DNA of 60,969 nt from Sphaerochaetaceae bacterium (GTDB lineage Bacteria; Spirochaetota; Spirochaetia; Sphaerochaetales; Sphaerochaetaceae), in NCBI GenBank assembly GCA_028532765.1, contig JAQQAR010000006.1:1-60969 (forward strand), written 5' to 3'. Below are positions 8,895 to 18,142 of the stretch, piece after piece. The position numbers and the translations under genes are program-made. A model generated the notes under the pieces. That model made no database searches. It saw nothing but the letters and a program-made list of their open reading frames with translations, and had not been told where the DNA came from. The first letter of the stretch is position 1. Every line of letters starts with the position of its first letter.

Positions 8895-9004
8895 ATTGTC
8901 CTCCGTTCATACAGGAGTAGTGTTCCCTCTAGTTGTGTGCTTTGTGTGTGCTCTTGCTTCACATTGGGTAAAACCATGGTACACTCTGGATAAGGAGTCT
9001 ATGC

Positions 9005-10201
9005 ATGCGCAAAATCGTATTACTATTTTTGGTCCTCTTAGCCACAGGGGCTCTCGTTGCCCAACCATTGCAAGAAATGCCCCCTTCCAAGTCATACAGT
9101 GAAATCGCAAGCACCTTTTCAGATGGTCTCTTCTTTGCCGGCTATAAGACGGAAGGCAACCGCATGATCAGCCCGCTTTCAGCCTTGCTTGCCCTCTCCA
9201 TGACCATGAATGGTGCTGTAGGGGAAACCGAAAGCGAAATGCTTACCGTCCTCACCGATTCTCTCTATACCCCCGCTTCACTGAACACGGAGAGTGAAAC
9301 GTACCTGAATTCCCTCAAACATGAGAGCGTGTTGGATATTTCCAACAGCATCTGGATGAATGAAGCGTTCCAGATCTCACCGGTGTTCCTCGATTCGATC
9401 AGGACAAACTACCAAGGAGTTGCTCAGTCCCTTGACTTCCAGGACCCCTCCAGTGCAGGAATTATCAACGCATATGTAAAGAAAGCCACCCGAGGGGCAA
9501 TTGCGGACATTATCGATCGAACCTCGCCTGATATGCTTATGTATCTTATCAATACCATTGCATTCAAGGATGACTGGAAAGAACAGTTTTCAGGCAGTGA
9601 TACCAGGGATGGCACGTTCTTTGGTGAACACGAAAAGAAAACTGTCCCTTTCATGAACCAGGAAAAGCAGTTTGCTTACCTTGGAGGGGATGACCATCAG
9701 TTCATCGTCCTTCCCTATGCCAATGAGCGGTACTCCTTTGTAGCGCTCTTGCCGAACAAATCGATTCCCATCAGGTCCTACCTTGCCAAGTACCAGGATA
9801 GGCCATTCAGCCAGATGCTCTTTGATTGGGCAGAGATGAGCAAAGAGACCTTGGTAAGGCTGAGTCTTCCAAAATTTGAGAGCCGATACCAGGAAAGTCT
9901 GGTCTCCTCACTAAGTACCATGGGAATGAAAAAAGCCTTCACCCCGGGTGTTGCCGATTTCTCTGCTATGCTTAGCTCCGATCAGGCTCCTCTTCATATT
10001 GATGAGGTGCTGCATAAGAGCTTTATCCGCGTAGATGAAGAAGGAACCGAGGCTGCAGCGGTCACCGCTGTCATGATACGGCTCACAAGCTTCATGCCCA
10101 GGGAATCGGTCGAGATGACGCTCAACCGCCCATTCTTCTATGCCATTTTGGATATGCAGGAAGAGATACCTCTGTTCATGGGAATCCTGGACACCCCATG
10201 A
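9005..10201 (+). CDS. Secreted serpin-family protease inhibitor
   Basis: The protein has 398 residues, a standard serpin length. AAGGAG lies 7 nt before the ATG, and a signal peptide ends near VAQP. Clear serpin blocks are present: NRMISPLSALLALSMTMNG, the segment SPDMLMYLINTIAFKDDW, LPKFESRYQ and the end RPFFYAILDMQEEIPLFMG. The reactive-loop hinge DEEGTEAAAVTAVMIRL has the small residues needed for loop insertion, so it is probably inhibitory. The scissile bond falls near ...MIRLTSFMPR, which does not define a target clearly. Serpins are sparse in bacteria. In the envelope it may protect the cell from its own or foreign serine proteases. Confidence 0.92.
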   Translation: MRKIVLLFLVLLATGALVAQPLQEMPPSKSYSEIASTFSDGLFFAGYKTEGNRMISPLSALLALSMTMNGAVGETESEMLTVLTDSLYTPASLNTESETYLNSLKHESVLDISNSIWMNEAFQISPVFLDSIRTNYQGVAQSLDFQDPSSAGIINAYVKKATRGAIADIIDRTSPDMLMYLINTIAFKDDWKEQFSGSDTRDGTFFGEHEKKTVPFMNQEKQFAYLGGDDHQFIVLPYANERYSFVALLPNKSIPIRSYLAKYQDRPFSQMLFDWAEMSKETLVRLSLPKFESRYQESLVSSLSTMGMKKAFTPGVADFSAMLSSDQAPLHIDEVLHKSFIRVDEEGTEAAAVTAVMIRLTSFMPRESVEMTLNRPFFYAILDMQEEIPLFMGILDTP

Positions 10202-10264
10202 TTTTTGTTGTGCACCCCTAGAAGCCACAGTACACTCATTGCAAAGAGGGAGGATACCATTCCC

Positions 10265-11587
10265 ATGCTGACTAGACGTACAAAATTAGGGTTCGGTGTA
10301 GGTGACCTTGGGGGAAACCTATTTTTTACCATTATCGGCTTCTATTTGCTCTACTACTTTACCGATATCCTCTCCCTCGCTCCTGCCCTTGCAGGAACAG
10401 CCTTGATGATCGGGAAAATATGGGATGCCATCACAGATCCCATCACTGGGTACCTCTCTGATAGAACCCGTACCCGCTATGGGAGAAGACGCCCGTACAT
10501 GGTAGTTGGGGCGATTATCTCATTCTTCTGCATGGGCCTGATTTTCACACCTGTGGAACTCTCCAGCCAGATGAAGCTTTTCATCTATGTTACATTTCTT
10601 TACTGCCTGCTCAATACAGCATACACCCTGGTAAACATCCCCTATGCAGCCCTACTCCCCGAGCTCACTGATGACTACCATGAGCGCACCATATTGACCG
10701 GGTACAGGATGAGCTTCGCTGTCATGGGGACATTTGTGGGTGCTGCGCTGGTAATGCCCATCGTTAACCTCTTTCCAGAGGTTCCCCTTGGCTGGTCCAT
10801 TATGGGAACCTTTATGGGCGCTGTTATGCTTATCTCCACGATGGCAACGGTTTTTGCAATCCACGAACCGAAAGCCATCAAGGATCAGGAACAGACAGGC
10901 TTCATCTCCACCTTCACCGGTGTTCTGAAGGACCGTGTATTTCTCTCGGCCTTGCTTCCGTGGACCTTTTTCATTACCGGCACCAGCATGGTCCAAGGAG
11001 CTCTTGTCTACTACTTCACCTACATCTTCGGCAATGAGGGGCTATTCCAGCTTGCCTTGATCGCCCTGCTCTCCTTCAGCTTGCTCTGCATTCCCCTCTG
11101 GGTACGGATAGCCCATAAAATTGGCAAGAAGCAGTGCTATATGATCGGTATGGGAATCATGAGTGCTTGTGTATTGGCCTTCAGCTTGCTTGGACAGTAT
11201 CTGGGACCCATCTACGGTGTGATTATCATGGGAGCAGCCGGGGTCGGCCTCTCTACACACTATGTGATGCCCCATGCCATTCTCCCTGATGTGGTTGAGT
11301 ACGACTCGATCAAACACCACAGCGGAAGAAGGGAGGGGGTGTTCTCCAGTCTCTGGACTTTCTCCAGCAAAATCGGTCAGGCATTCGCCTTGGCACTCAA
11401 TGGTTGGGTATTGGCACTCTTTGGGTATCATAGTGGCCAGGTCTCAGAACTGGCAATGAAGGGAATTATTCTTGTCTCCGGTCCACTTCCTCTGCTTTGG
11501 TATCTTCTTGGTTTGTTCATTCTTAGGAAGTATCCCATCGACCAAGCATATTATGAGCAGATGCTGGAGAAGAAGGAGGTCCGGTGA
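10265..11587 (+). CDS. MFS transporter of the GPH (MelB-like) family
   Basis: The protein has 440 residues and twelve predicted helices. ATG at 10265 follows GGGAGGA. The GPH signature lies near the N-terminus: KLGFGVGDLGGNLFF, then GKIWDAITDPITGYLSDRTRTRYGRRRPY. GPH carriers usually import sugars with Na+ or H+, but the same fold includes lysophospholipid transporters (MFSD2A in animals). The next gene, an acyltransferase, overlaps by four bases (GTGA), so the two are translated together. That context makes a lipid-related substrate worth considering over a sugar; this is inference. Confidence 0.85.
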   Translation: MLTRRTKLGFGVGDLGGNLFFTIIGFYLLYYFTDILSLAPALAGTALMIGKIWDAITDPITGYLSDRTRTRYGRRRPYMVVGAIISFFCMGLIFTPVELSSQMKLFIYVTFLYCLLNTAYTLVNIPYAALLPELTDDYHERTILTGYRMSFAVMGTFVGAALVMPIVNLFPEVPLGWSIMGTFMGAVMLISTMATVFAIHEPKAIKDQEQTGFISTFTGVLKDRVFLSALLPWTFFITGTSMVQGALVYYFTYIFGNEGLFQLALIALLSFSLLCIPLWVRIAHKIGKKQCYMIGMGIMSACVLAFSLLGQYLGPIYGVIIMGAAGVGLSTHYVMPHAILPDVVEYDSIKHHSGRREGVFSSLWTFSSKIGQAFALALNGWVLALFGYHSGQVSELAMKGIILVSGPLPLLWYLLGLFILRKYPIDQAYYEQMLEKKEVR

Positions 11588-12786
11588 GCGTACGAAAACC
11601 CACCCCTTTCCCGGAACCTCGATTCAGTAAGCCGGTATTCCATCTCAGCAGAATGATTATCCGTCCCTACCTCCATCTCGCGATGGGGGTAAAGGGGATA
11701 ACCACTATACACAGGGAATACTTGAAGGAAGCACTCTCATCCCCCTACCCTGTAATCCTTGCATTCCGTCATACAGCAAAAGAGGATGCCCCGGTCCTGC
11801 TTGCAGCCGTCAAGGAGAGCCATGTGCGGTTTCTCTATGGGCGTGATGTCCTCTATTGGGCTGGTAAGGCGACACAGTTTCTTTTTCCCCGTCTTGGTTT
11901 CATCGCCGTGCAGAACCGAAGTGCGAACAAGGAGGGAATGCAATATCTGAGGAAGGAATTGGCCAGACCCAGGTATCCCCTTGCCTTGGCACCAGAAGGT
12001 CAGGTGACCTATCACATGTATCAGGTATCAAAATTACAGACAGGGATTGCGAGTATGGCAATGTGGGCGATGGAAAGCGCAGGAGGGGTTACCATCCTCC
12101 CCCTTTCGATCGGATATCGATATGCAAATGCCAGTGAGGATTGGGTATCATCATTGCTGGAAAGGTGGAAACAACTAAGTGGTCTGACTGTTGAGGGAGA
12201 TACACTTGCAGGGCAAATCACCAATGCCATGGAGAGCATGCTCAGCGAGATAGCAAGAGCCTATTCATTGGAAGACAATCCCCATCACTCCTTCACGCAA
12301 CGCAGGGACACAATCTGTGAAGGATTGCTCTCTCTTGCCGAAGCAGAAGCTGGCCTGCAAGATGCCCAAGGCTCGATCATTGATAGGCTCTATCGGGTTC
12401 GCTTCACAGGCAGTGATACGCTTTTCATCCGGGATAGTTCATTCGAGGAAAAGGAAAATGTAAAACAGTACCTCGTGAAGAACCAGATTGTTGATCTCCT
12501 TGAGTATCTCGATCCAGCATATCTCCAAGGTACGTACCAAACAGGAAGAGCGGCAGAGAGTGCCTTGAACCTCCTTGACTTGGTGAATAGAATGCAGGGA
12601 GGCACAATCGATACGCGCTACTCACCGAGTGGGAAGCAAGCATACCTACAAATGGGGAAGCCTTTGCACTATAAAGCTGAATCGCTCTCCACGCTTGGAA
12701 GAAAGTCACAACAGAAGCAAATACTCCTCACCGTCTGTGATTCACTACAGGCATGCAGTGAGGAGCTGGAACAGACACTTAGTTAA
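11584..12786 (+). CDS. PlsC-like glycerolipid acyltransferase, long form
   Basis: The protein has 400 residues and starts at a GTG that overlaps the MFS stop codon. Residues about 30-190 carry acyltransferase motifs: FRHTAKED (HX4D), the block GFIAVQNRSANKEG, LAPEGQ (variant of FPEG) and TILPLSIGY. About 200 further residues at the C-terminus are helical and have no recognised motif. It should transfer an acyl chain to a lysolipid or glycerol-phosphate at the inner membrane face. The coupling to a transporter recalls the LplT-Aas arrangement of enterobacteria. Its 3' end overlaps the convergent acyltransferase gene by 8 bp. Confidence 0.8.
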   Translation: MSVRKPTPFPEPRFSKPVFHLSRMIIRPYLHLAMGVKGITTIHREYLKEALSSPYPVILAFRHTAKEDAPVLLAAVKESHVRFLYGRDVLYWAGKATQFLFPRLGFIAVQNRSANKEGMQYLRKELARPRYPLALAPEGQVTYHMYQVSKLQTGIASMAMWAMESAGGVTILPLSIGYRYANASEDWVSSLLERWKQLSGLTVEGDTLAGQITNAMESMLSEIARAYSLEDNPHHSFTQRRDTICEGLLSLAEAEAGLQDAQGSIIDRLYRVRFTGSDTLFIRDSSFEEKENVKQYLVKNQIVDLLEYLDPAYLQGTYQTGRAAESALNLLDLVNRMQGGTIDTRYSPSGKQAYLQMGKPLHYKAESLSTLGRKSQQKQILLTVCDSLQACSEELEQTLS

Positions 12787-13450
12787 TGGTCTGGGTGAGG
12801 GTGAATTCAATCGGCTTACCCAGGTAGTATCCACGTCTCTCCTCAGGCATCAGGGCAGCAAGGTGGAGCATGATCTCATCGCCAAGCTTATCTCTGGTTT
12901 CTGCGTCCAAGCGACCACCCTTCTGGATTATCTCAAAGGGCTTTCCTACTTTGATCGTGATTACCGTTCTTCTAAGGCGCTTCATATTGGCTTTGGTCTT
13001 CTCGAAGCCCATTACCGCTACAGGAATCATGGGAGCATTTTTCTTGTGGGCGATAAATGCAACGCCACCCTTTCCTCTCTGGAGTGTCCCATCCTTGCTT
13101 CGGGTGCCCTCAGGAGCTATGGCCAGGATATGATTCTGGTCGAGTATCTTGAAACAGGCATCCATGGTAGCACGTCCCATGTTCTCACGATCCACTGGGA
13201 TACTTCCCCAGGTTTCCATCAGATATGCCATGAATTTGCTATTCCAAAGCTCTTGCTTAGCTATGGCATGGAGCTTCCTCGGCTGCAAGTACCCATAGAG
13301 CATGGGTCCTTCAAGGTTTGAGGTGTGGTTCACCATCATCAGAAGCGGTCCCTCCATGGGGACCTTTTTCAACTCACTGCGATCAATTTTAAAGCAAACA
13401 CGAAAAAAGGCACGCAGTAAGGCATTGATCATTCTCTCACTCATTTTCAT
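12779..13450 (-). CDS. 1-acyl-sn-glycerol-3-phosphate acyltransferase (PlsC type)
   Basis: The protein has 223 residues, normal for PlsC. Motifs: VNHTSNLEGPM (catalytic His, but with Glu where HX4D has Asp), GSIPVDRENMGRAT, IAPEGTRSKDG and MIPVAVMG. It is expected to add the second acyl chain to lysophosphatidic acid during phospholipid synthesis. It lies 37 bp downstream of an MFS gene on the same strand, so it probably shares its transcript. The Glu for Asp change in the first motif is unusual and may change efficiency. No strong ribosome site is visible before the ATG; a second in-frame ATG lies 6 bp inside. Confidence 0.85.
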   Translation of the reverse strand: MKMSERMINALLRAFFRVCFKIDRSELKKVPMEGPLLMMVNHTSNLEGPMLYGYLQPRKLHAIAKQELWNSKFMAYLMETWGSIPVDRENMGRATMDACFKILDQNHILAIAPEGTRSKDGTLQRGKGGVAFIAHKKNAPMIPVAVMGFEKTKANMKRLRRTVITIKVGKPFEIIQKGGRLDAETRDKLGDEIMLHLAALMPEERRGYYLGKPIEFTLTQTIN

Positions 13451-13487
13451 TGGTCCATAGTAGCAGAGAGAGGGTCTACTGCCAAGC

Positions 13488-14678
13488 TTATCGCTTGCGT
13501 ATCAGGACCCAGATATAGGCAAAAACCAAGAGTGTTGCCGCTATTGCCATCAAGGTGAATGAGAGCAAGAGGGAGTGGGTGTTTCCGATCAGACCAACCA
13601 AGGGGAAGATCATGATCATGAACAGGCTGTATGCCATGCTCTGAAAGCTCAGAATGGTAGCCCTGAACTTGGAGGGTATGAGCTTATTCAGATAGCTGCT
13701 GATCGTAGGAGCCAGCAATCCTTCCATACAACCAAGAATGACATAGAAAGCCATGGTGTATGGGGTGAGAGCAATCCCCCACAGGCAGAGTGCAAGAAAG
13801 ATGGGACAGGCAACAAGGATTCCTTTCTCATTGATCTTTCTCTCAATGCGATGGGCATTGAGGGAGAAGAATGCGGCCAGCATTGCGTGGGCTGCATAGG
13901 CATATCCTATGGCATCAGGGAGGTACCCTTGATCAGTCCAGAAGTTCTGCAAATAGAAGAAGAGGCTGATCATGAAAGCGAACAGGGACTCACTGAAGAC
14001 AATCAGGAAGGCAATACGAGGTGTTTCCCGAAATACTTTCACACTTGAGAAAATCTGGGACTTCAGGGAGTTCAGGATTCCGGAGAACAGTCCACTTATT
14101 GGTTCCTTCTCGATCTCAGGCTCCTTGAAAAACAACGCCAACAGGAAGGCAAGCAAATTGGTAAGGATGGTAAGCAAGAATGCATAGCCGTAGTCAACAG
14201 TGGCTAGCAATCCACCCACCAGGAATGCAACCACCGAGCATGCCTGATAGAGCAGTTCATCCATGCCTTTGACTTTTAAATATCTTCCCTCTTCCTGGTC
14301 GAGCAATAATGAATCATAGAGCAAGGCATCCCCTGCCCCGGACTCGAGATTATATCCGAGTGCACTGCAGATGAAACCCAGTACCTGAAGAGGGAAGGTA
14401 GGGGCAAGAAACATGATGGCAAGGCTTAGGGCACCGAACAACCTGCCTGAGAGGCGGCTTACTTTTCTTCCCCAGATGTCGGCAACCGAACCTGTGGGAA
14501 CTTCCATCAGGAAACTGGTAACATGGAAGATTGCCTCCAAGAGACCAAGCTGCACCAAGGAGAAGCCTTTTGACGCAAGATACATCATCCAAAGCCCATG
14601 GGTAAAGGAGAGGTTCATCAACGCAGTGAACCCGTAGGAAAGTGGAATATTCCTTCTGTACCTTATCAATTTCATCAT
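13488..14678 (-). CDS. MFS transporter
   Basis: The protein has 396 residues and twelve predicted helices. The start at 14678 (or ATG at 14675) follows GGGGAG; the frame continues further upstream but without a ribosome site. The loop after helix 2 reads MEVPTGSVADIWGRKVS, the classical MFS motif A (DxxGRK type). This subgroup (FTALMNLSFTHGLWMMYLASKGFS) is common in Firmicutes and spirochaetes and has no firm substrate. It is followed after 37 bp by the plsC-like gene. Together they mirror the MFS-acyltransferase pair converging from the left. Confidence 0.85.
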   Translation of the reverse strand: MMKLIRYRRNIPLSYGFTALMNLSFTHGLWMMYLASKGFSLVQLGLLEAIFHVTSFLMEVPTGSVADIWGRKVSRLSGRLFGALSLAIMFLAPTFPLQVLGFICSALGYNLESGAGDALLYDSLLLDQEEGRYLKVKGMDELLYQACSVVAFLVGGLLATVDYGYAFLLTILTNLLAFLLALFFKEPEIEKEPISGLFSGILNSLKSQIFSSVKVFRETPRIAFLIVFSESLFAFMISLFFYLQNFWTDQGYLPDAIGYAYAAHAMLAAFFSLNAHRIERKINEKGILVACPIFLALCLWGIALTPYTMAFYVILGCMEGLLAPTISSYLNKLIPSKFRATILSFQSMAYSLFMIMIFPLVGLIGNTHSLLLSFTLMAIAATLLVFAYIWVLIRKR

Positions 14679-14807
14679 TTCTCTCCCCAAACCTTGTCTA
14701 TCATAGACTCGCGTAGGGTCGAGTGCAAGGTGATAGACCAAAAAAGAATTGAGATGCAACACAGAGAAATATTTTTATGGTAGCATTAAGAAAAGAGGAG
14801 TTTGGAC

Positions 14808-15953
14808 ATGGAAACACGGTATTTTGAAACATTGGATATTCACGCATCCCTTCTTGGTTTTGGCGCTATGCGCTTCCCTACAACCCCAGAAGGTAAGATT
14901 GACCGAAAGCGTTCACTGGCTATGTTGAAGGAAGCCTATGAAGCCGGGGTGAATTATTTTGATACCGCCTATCCCTATCATGGCGGGGAGAGTGAGCCGT
15001 TGGTAGGAGAATTCCTCTCCACCTTGGATAGAAGCAGCTTCTATGTTGCCACAAAGCTTCCCCAATGGTCGGTTACCTCAATTGATGATGCAAAGCGGAT
15101 ATTCAATGAACAGCTTATAAGACTCCAACAGAGCTACATCGACTTCTATCTTATCCACGCAATCGACAAGAAAGCATTCGACCGGATGGTCGACCTTGGT
15201 GTAGTTACCTACCTGGAAGAGGAACAGAAAAAGGGCCGTATCAAGCATCTGGGCTTCTCTTTCCACTCCATCTATGAGGATTTTGAGTATATCACCCGCT
15301 TTCGCCCCTGGGATTTCATCCAGATCCAATACAACTACCTGGACACTGAAGAGCAGGCAGGAGACAAGGGCTATGAACTGTGTACAGAACTTGGTATACC
15401 CGTCATCGTGATGGAACCGATCAAGGGAGGCTCACTTGCTGGGCTGTCCCCTGACCTGGAAGCCAAGATGAAAGCATTGGACCCTGATGCATCACCAGCT
15501 TCCTTTGCCCTTAGGTGGGTAGCTGACCACCAGAATGTGAAAGTCATCCTAAGCGGTATGTCCACCGAGGAGCAGGTCAGGGAGAACCTAAAGACCTTCT
15601 CTCCCTACAAACCATTGAGCGAGCACGAGAGAGCGGTACTGGAAGAGATTGGAAGCAGCATGAGAAGGCGTATAGGCAATGCCTGTACCGGTTGCAAGTA
15701 CTGCATGCCCTGCCCCTTTGGTGTTGATATTCCCGGGAACTTTGCACTCTGGAACAAGTACCGGATGTTCGATAACTATGAGGTGGTCAAGGACCAGTGG
15801 GAGAGCGAGAGTAGTGCTGACAAGCGTCCTCCTGCCTGTACGGAGTGTGGTCAGTGTATCCCACTCTGCCCGCAGCATATCGATATCCCTACTGATCTGA
15901 AACGGGTCCAGGAGGAGATGGAAGCTGCTCGAATAGCCTACTACAGCAAATAG
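14808..15953 (+). CDS. Aldo/keto reductase with C-terminal ferredoxin domain
   Basis: The protein has 381 residues. AGAGGAG lies 7 nt before the ATG at 14808. The N-terminal ~280 residues form an aldo/keto reductase barrel with the catalytic tetrad visible (Asp and Tyr in YFDTAYPYHGG, Lys in VATKLP, His in YLIHAID). The C-terminal ~90 residues carry two cysteine clusters (CTGCKYCMPCPFGVDIP and CTECGQCIPLCPQ), which probably bind two 4Fe-4S clusters. This fusion is common in anaerobes; the clusters could feed electrons between ferredoxin and the barrel. The physiological substrate is unknown. A strong terminator follows at once. Confidence 0.9.
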   Translation: METRYFETLDIHASLLGFGAMRFPTTPEGKIDRKRSLAMLKEAYEAGVNYFDTAYPYHGGESEPLVGEFLSTLDRSSFYVATKLPQWSVTSIDDAKRIFNEQLIRLQQSYIDFYLIHAIDKKAFDRMVDLGVVTYLEEEQKKGRIKHLGFSFHSIYEDFEYITRFRPWDFIQIQYNYLDTEEQAGDKGYELCTELGIPVIVMEPIKGGSLAGLSPDLEAKMKALDPDASPASFALRWVADHQNVKVILSGMSTEEQVRENLKTFSPYKPLSEHERAVLEEIGSSMRRRIGNACTGCKYCMPCPFGVDIPGNFALWNKYRMFDNYEVVKDQWESESSADKRPPACTECGQCIPLCPQHIDIPTDLKRVQEEMEAARIAYYSK

Positions 15954-15976
15954 CAGTACCTTACCCCCCTTAAGAA

Positions 15977-16006
15977 GCCACGCTGAAAAACAGCGTGGCT
16001 TTTCTT
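15977..16006 (+). terminator. Intrinsic terminator after the ferredoxin-type aldo/keto reductase
   Basis: A perfect 9-bp stem, GCCACGCTG (15977-15985) with CAGCGTGGC (15991-15999), encloses an AAAAA loop and is followed by TTTTCTTT. It lies 24 bp after the stop codon at 15953. Confidence 0.9.
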
Positions 16007-16236
16007 TGCAATAGGCATAACCATGATTATCTGTACTTTGTTCCGATAGCGGTATATACTGACTGGAAGGCAAATCAATTAGCTCACATGACCATGCATT
16101 ATGGGCCTTTCTTGGAATTGGTAGCATCTTCTCTTCTGGAATCTGAAAAACTCTGGTTATCAGTCCTGGATTAAAACAGGGATATGAAGCACATAGAGAC
16201 TCGTCTTTTGTGGGCACTTACGCTATTGTTAGAACC

Positions 16237-17148
16237 ATGAATATACAAGAACGCGCTAACGGCGCTCTGCTTGGTTTGTTTGTAGGCGATGGATTCGGCA
16301 GTCAGTGTGACGGCCTCTCCAGGGAAACACTCCAAGAAGAAGTACAAGATACAATACAAGAGGTGTTCTCCCTCGAACACCTACGCAGCGACTGTGGCAT
16401 CTCAGGGGAAGTGAGCGACTTGCCGCTTCTGCTTTCCATGAGCCTGTTGTCCAACCAGGGTCTGGATGCCGATCATTTCCATGCATTGGTCAATCGTTAC
16501 CGTGAAGAGAGTGAAGAGGGGTTCCCCCTTCAGGAGTATCGCGCAGCGCTTCCTCTCTCCGTCATCGTAGCGATAGCAGGTGTCGAGTTGAAACAAAAAC
16601 AGGTCAGGGAAATCGCCCTCACTACGGCAGCCCTTTTCTGTGAGGATTCTCTTGAAAAAGAGGCAGTAGTACTGCTTGCCCACTGTTTTCACCTTTTGAT
16701 CAATGAAGAGGTCTTTGATGGGGAAAAACTTGTTCACGACCTCTTCACCCCTCGTGGTGGCAAGAATCTGGATGAACAACTAACTGCACTGCTCTCCAGA
16801 GCAAGAAAACCCAGTCTCGTTATTGCTGGAAACCATACATTGAAGGAGACGCTGCTTTTAGTATTCCATACACTGCTACACGCGCCCTCCTTTGAGGAAG
16901 GCATGAGTGACATTGCAAGGATGGGAGGAGATGCTCGCCTATCTTGTGGCCTGTATGGAGCGTTGCAGGGGGCCTTGAGAGGACCGGAACTCTTTCCTGA
17001 TAGCTGGATTGATGAACTTGTCTGCTCCTCCGCCCTCGAGCAGGCTATCAAGAAACAGACCCTGTTCAAACGAGAAACGATAAAGATGGATAGGCTTGCC
17101 TTGACCATGAGTGAAAGAGTGTTGAACGCTTCAGTATTTGGGAGGTAA
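16237..17148 (+). CDS. ADP-ribosylglycohydrolase-fold protein with degenerate metal site
   Basis: The protein has 303 residues from the ATG at 16237; no clear ribosome site is seen. GALLGLFVGDGFGSQCDG at the start and MGGDARLSCGLYGALQGAL near residue 230 match the DraG/ARH family, which removes ADP-ribose from proteins or small molecules. In active enzymes two metal ions are held by a TDDT motif near the N-terminus and GGDTDT near the end. Here the corresponding stretches read VSDLP and GGDARLS, so most ligands are missing. It is probably catalytically inactive or has a changed role. An aldo/keto reductase gene follows after 2 bp, suggesting one transcript. Confidence 0.75.
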   Translation: MNIQERANGALLGLFVGDGFGSQCDGLSRETLQEEVQDTIQEVFSLEHLRSDCGISGEVSDLPLLLSMSLLSNQGLDADHFHALVNRYREESEEGFPLQEYRAALPLSVIVAIAGVELKQKQVREIALTTAALFCEDSLEKEAVVLLAHCFHLLINEEVFDGEKLVHDLFTPRGGKNLDEQLTALLSRARKPSLVIAGNHTLKETLLLVFHTLLHAPSFEEGMSDIARMGGDARLSCGLYGALQGALRGPELFPDSWIDELVCSSALEQAIKKQTLFKRETIKMDRLALTMSERVLNASVFGR

Positions 17149-17150
17149 CG

Positions 17151-18119
17151 ATGGAATACAAATCACTAGGGAGAACCGGTATCAAGGTTTCTGAGCTCTG
17201 TTTTGGGACCATGTCCTTCGGCGGAAGAGCTGACAAGAGCGAATCAGAGAAGATGTACAAGACCTGCAGAGAGGCAGGGATCAACTTCTTTGACTGTGCC
17301 GATGTTTACCAGAAGGGAGTTGCAGAGAGCTATCTCGGAGAATTCATCGCCAAAGAGCGTGATAAGGTTGTCATAACCACCAAGACATATGGAGCAATGG
17401 GAGACGATGTCAACGAGAAGGGATTGAACGCGAAACATATCCGCCTGGGAGTGGAAGCAAGCCTGAAACGTCTGAATACTGACTATGTGGATGTCCTGTT
17501 TCTCCATCATTTTGATCCTACTGTGAGGGAAGAGGAAACCCTCAGGGCTGTTGACCGACTTGTCAGTGAAGGTAAGGTGCTCTCATTGGGAGTCAGCAAC
17601 TTTGCTGCCTACCAGGTGGAAAGAATGCTTCACCTCACATCAATAAACCAATTTGCCCCAATTTCAGTCATCCAACCTATGTTCAACATTGCAAAACGTA
17701 TGGCTGAGGTTGAATTGCTCCCTATGGCTGCATATGAAGGGCTTGGGGTTATCACCTACAGCCCACTTGGAGGTGGACTGCTTACCGGCCGATACAAGGA
17801 TGGGTATTCCAATGCCTCAGGAAGATTGGTCGAAAACCAGAACTACAACAAACGCTATGGTGGTCAGTTCTACGAGCAAGTTGCCCGTGAATACTCAGAG
17901 CTTTGCAGCAAGTGGGGCATCAATGAAGCAACTCTTGCCGTGGCTTGGGTAATGGCACACAAGCAGGTTACTGCCCCAATCATCGGAGCGGCTCATACTG
18001 AGCACTTGAAGCAGTCCCTAAAAGCTGCAGCCCTCACCCTTGAGCCTGAGCTCTTGAAGGCAATTGATGCGATCAGCCCACCACCACCTCCGGCAACGGA
18101 CAGGAGTGAAGAGCAATAG
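17151..18119 (+). CDS. Aldo/keto reductase (YajO/YghZ-like)
   Basis: The protein has 322 residues, with GGGAGGT 4 nt before the ATG. It opens MEYKSLGRTGIKVSELCFG, typical of this branch of the NADPH-dependent aldo/keto reductases. Tetrad residues: Asp and Tyr in FFDCADVYQKG, Lys in ITTKTYGA, His in FLHHFDP. IGAAHTEHL near the end binds the cofactor phosphate. It reduces aldehydes or ketones to alcohols, perhaps of sugars or toxic carbonyls. It follows the ARH-like gene by 2 bp and is probably co-transcribed. Confidence 0.88.
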   Translation: MEYKSLGRTGIKVSELCFGTMSFGGRADKSESEKMYKTCREAGINFFDCADVYQKGVAESYLGEFIAKERDKVVITTKTYGAMGDDVNEKGLNAKHIRLGVEASLKRLNTDYVDVLFLHHFDPTVREEETLRAVDRLVSEGKVLSLGVSNFAAYQVERMLHLTSINQFAPISVIQPMFNIAKRMAEVELLPMAAYEGLGVITYSPLGGGLLTGRYKDGYSNASGRLVENQNYNKRYGGQFYEQVAREYSELCSKWGINEATLAVAWVMAHKQVTAPIIGAAHTEHLKQSLKAAALTLEPELLKAIDAISPPPPPATDRSEEQ

Positions 18120-18142
18120 GACTTGTCTGAAGCAAGGTTGGA

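Noticed and set aside
12629..13321. Plus-strand frame of 230 codons across the PlsC gene
   Set aside because: It is antisense to a clear acyltransferase with all motifs and has no recognisable product.
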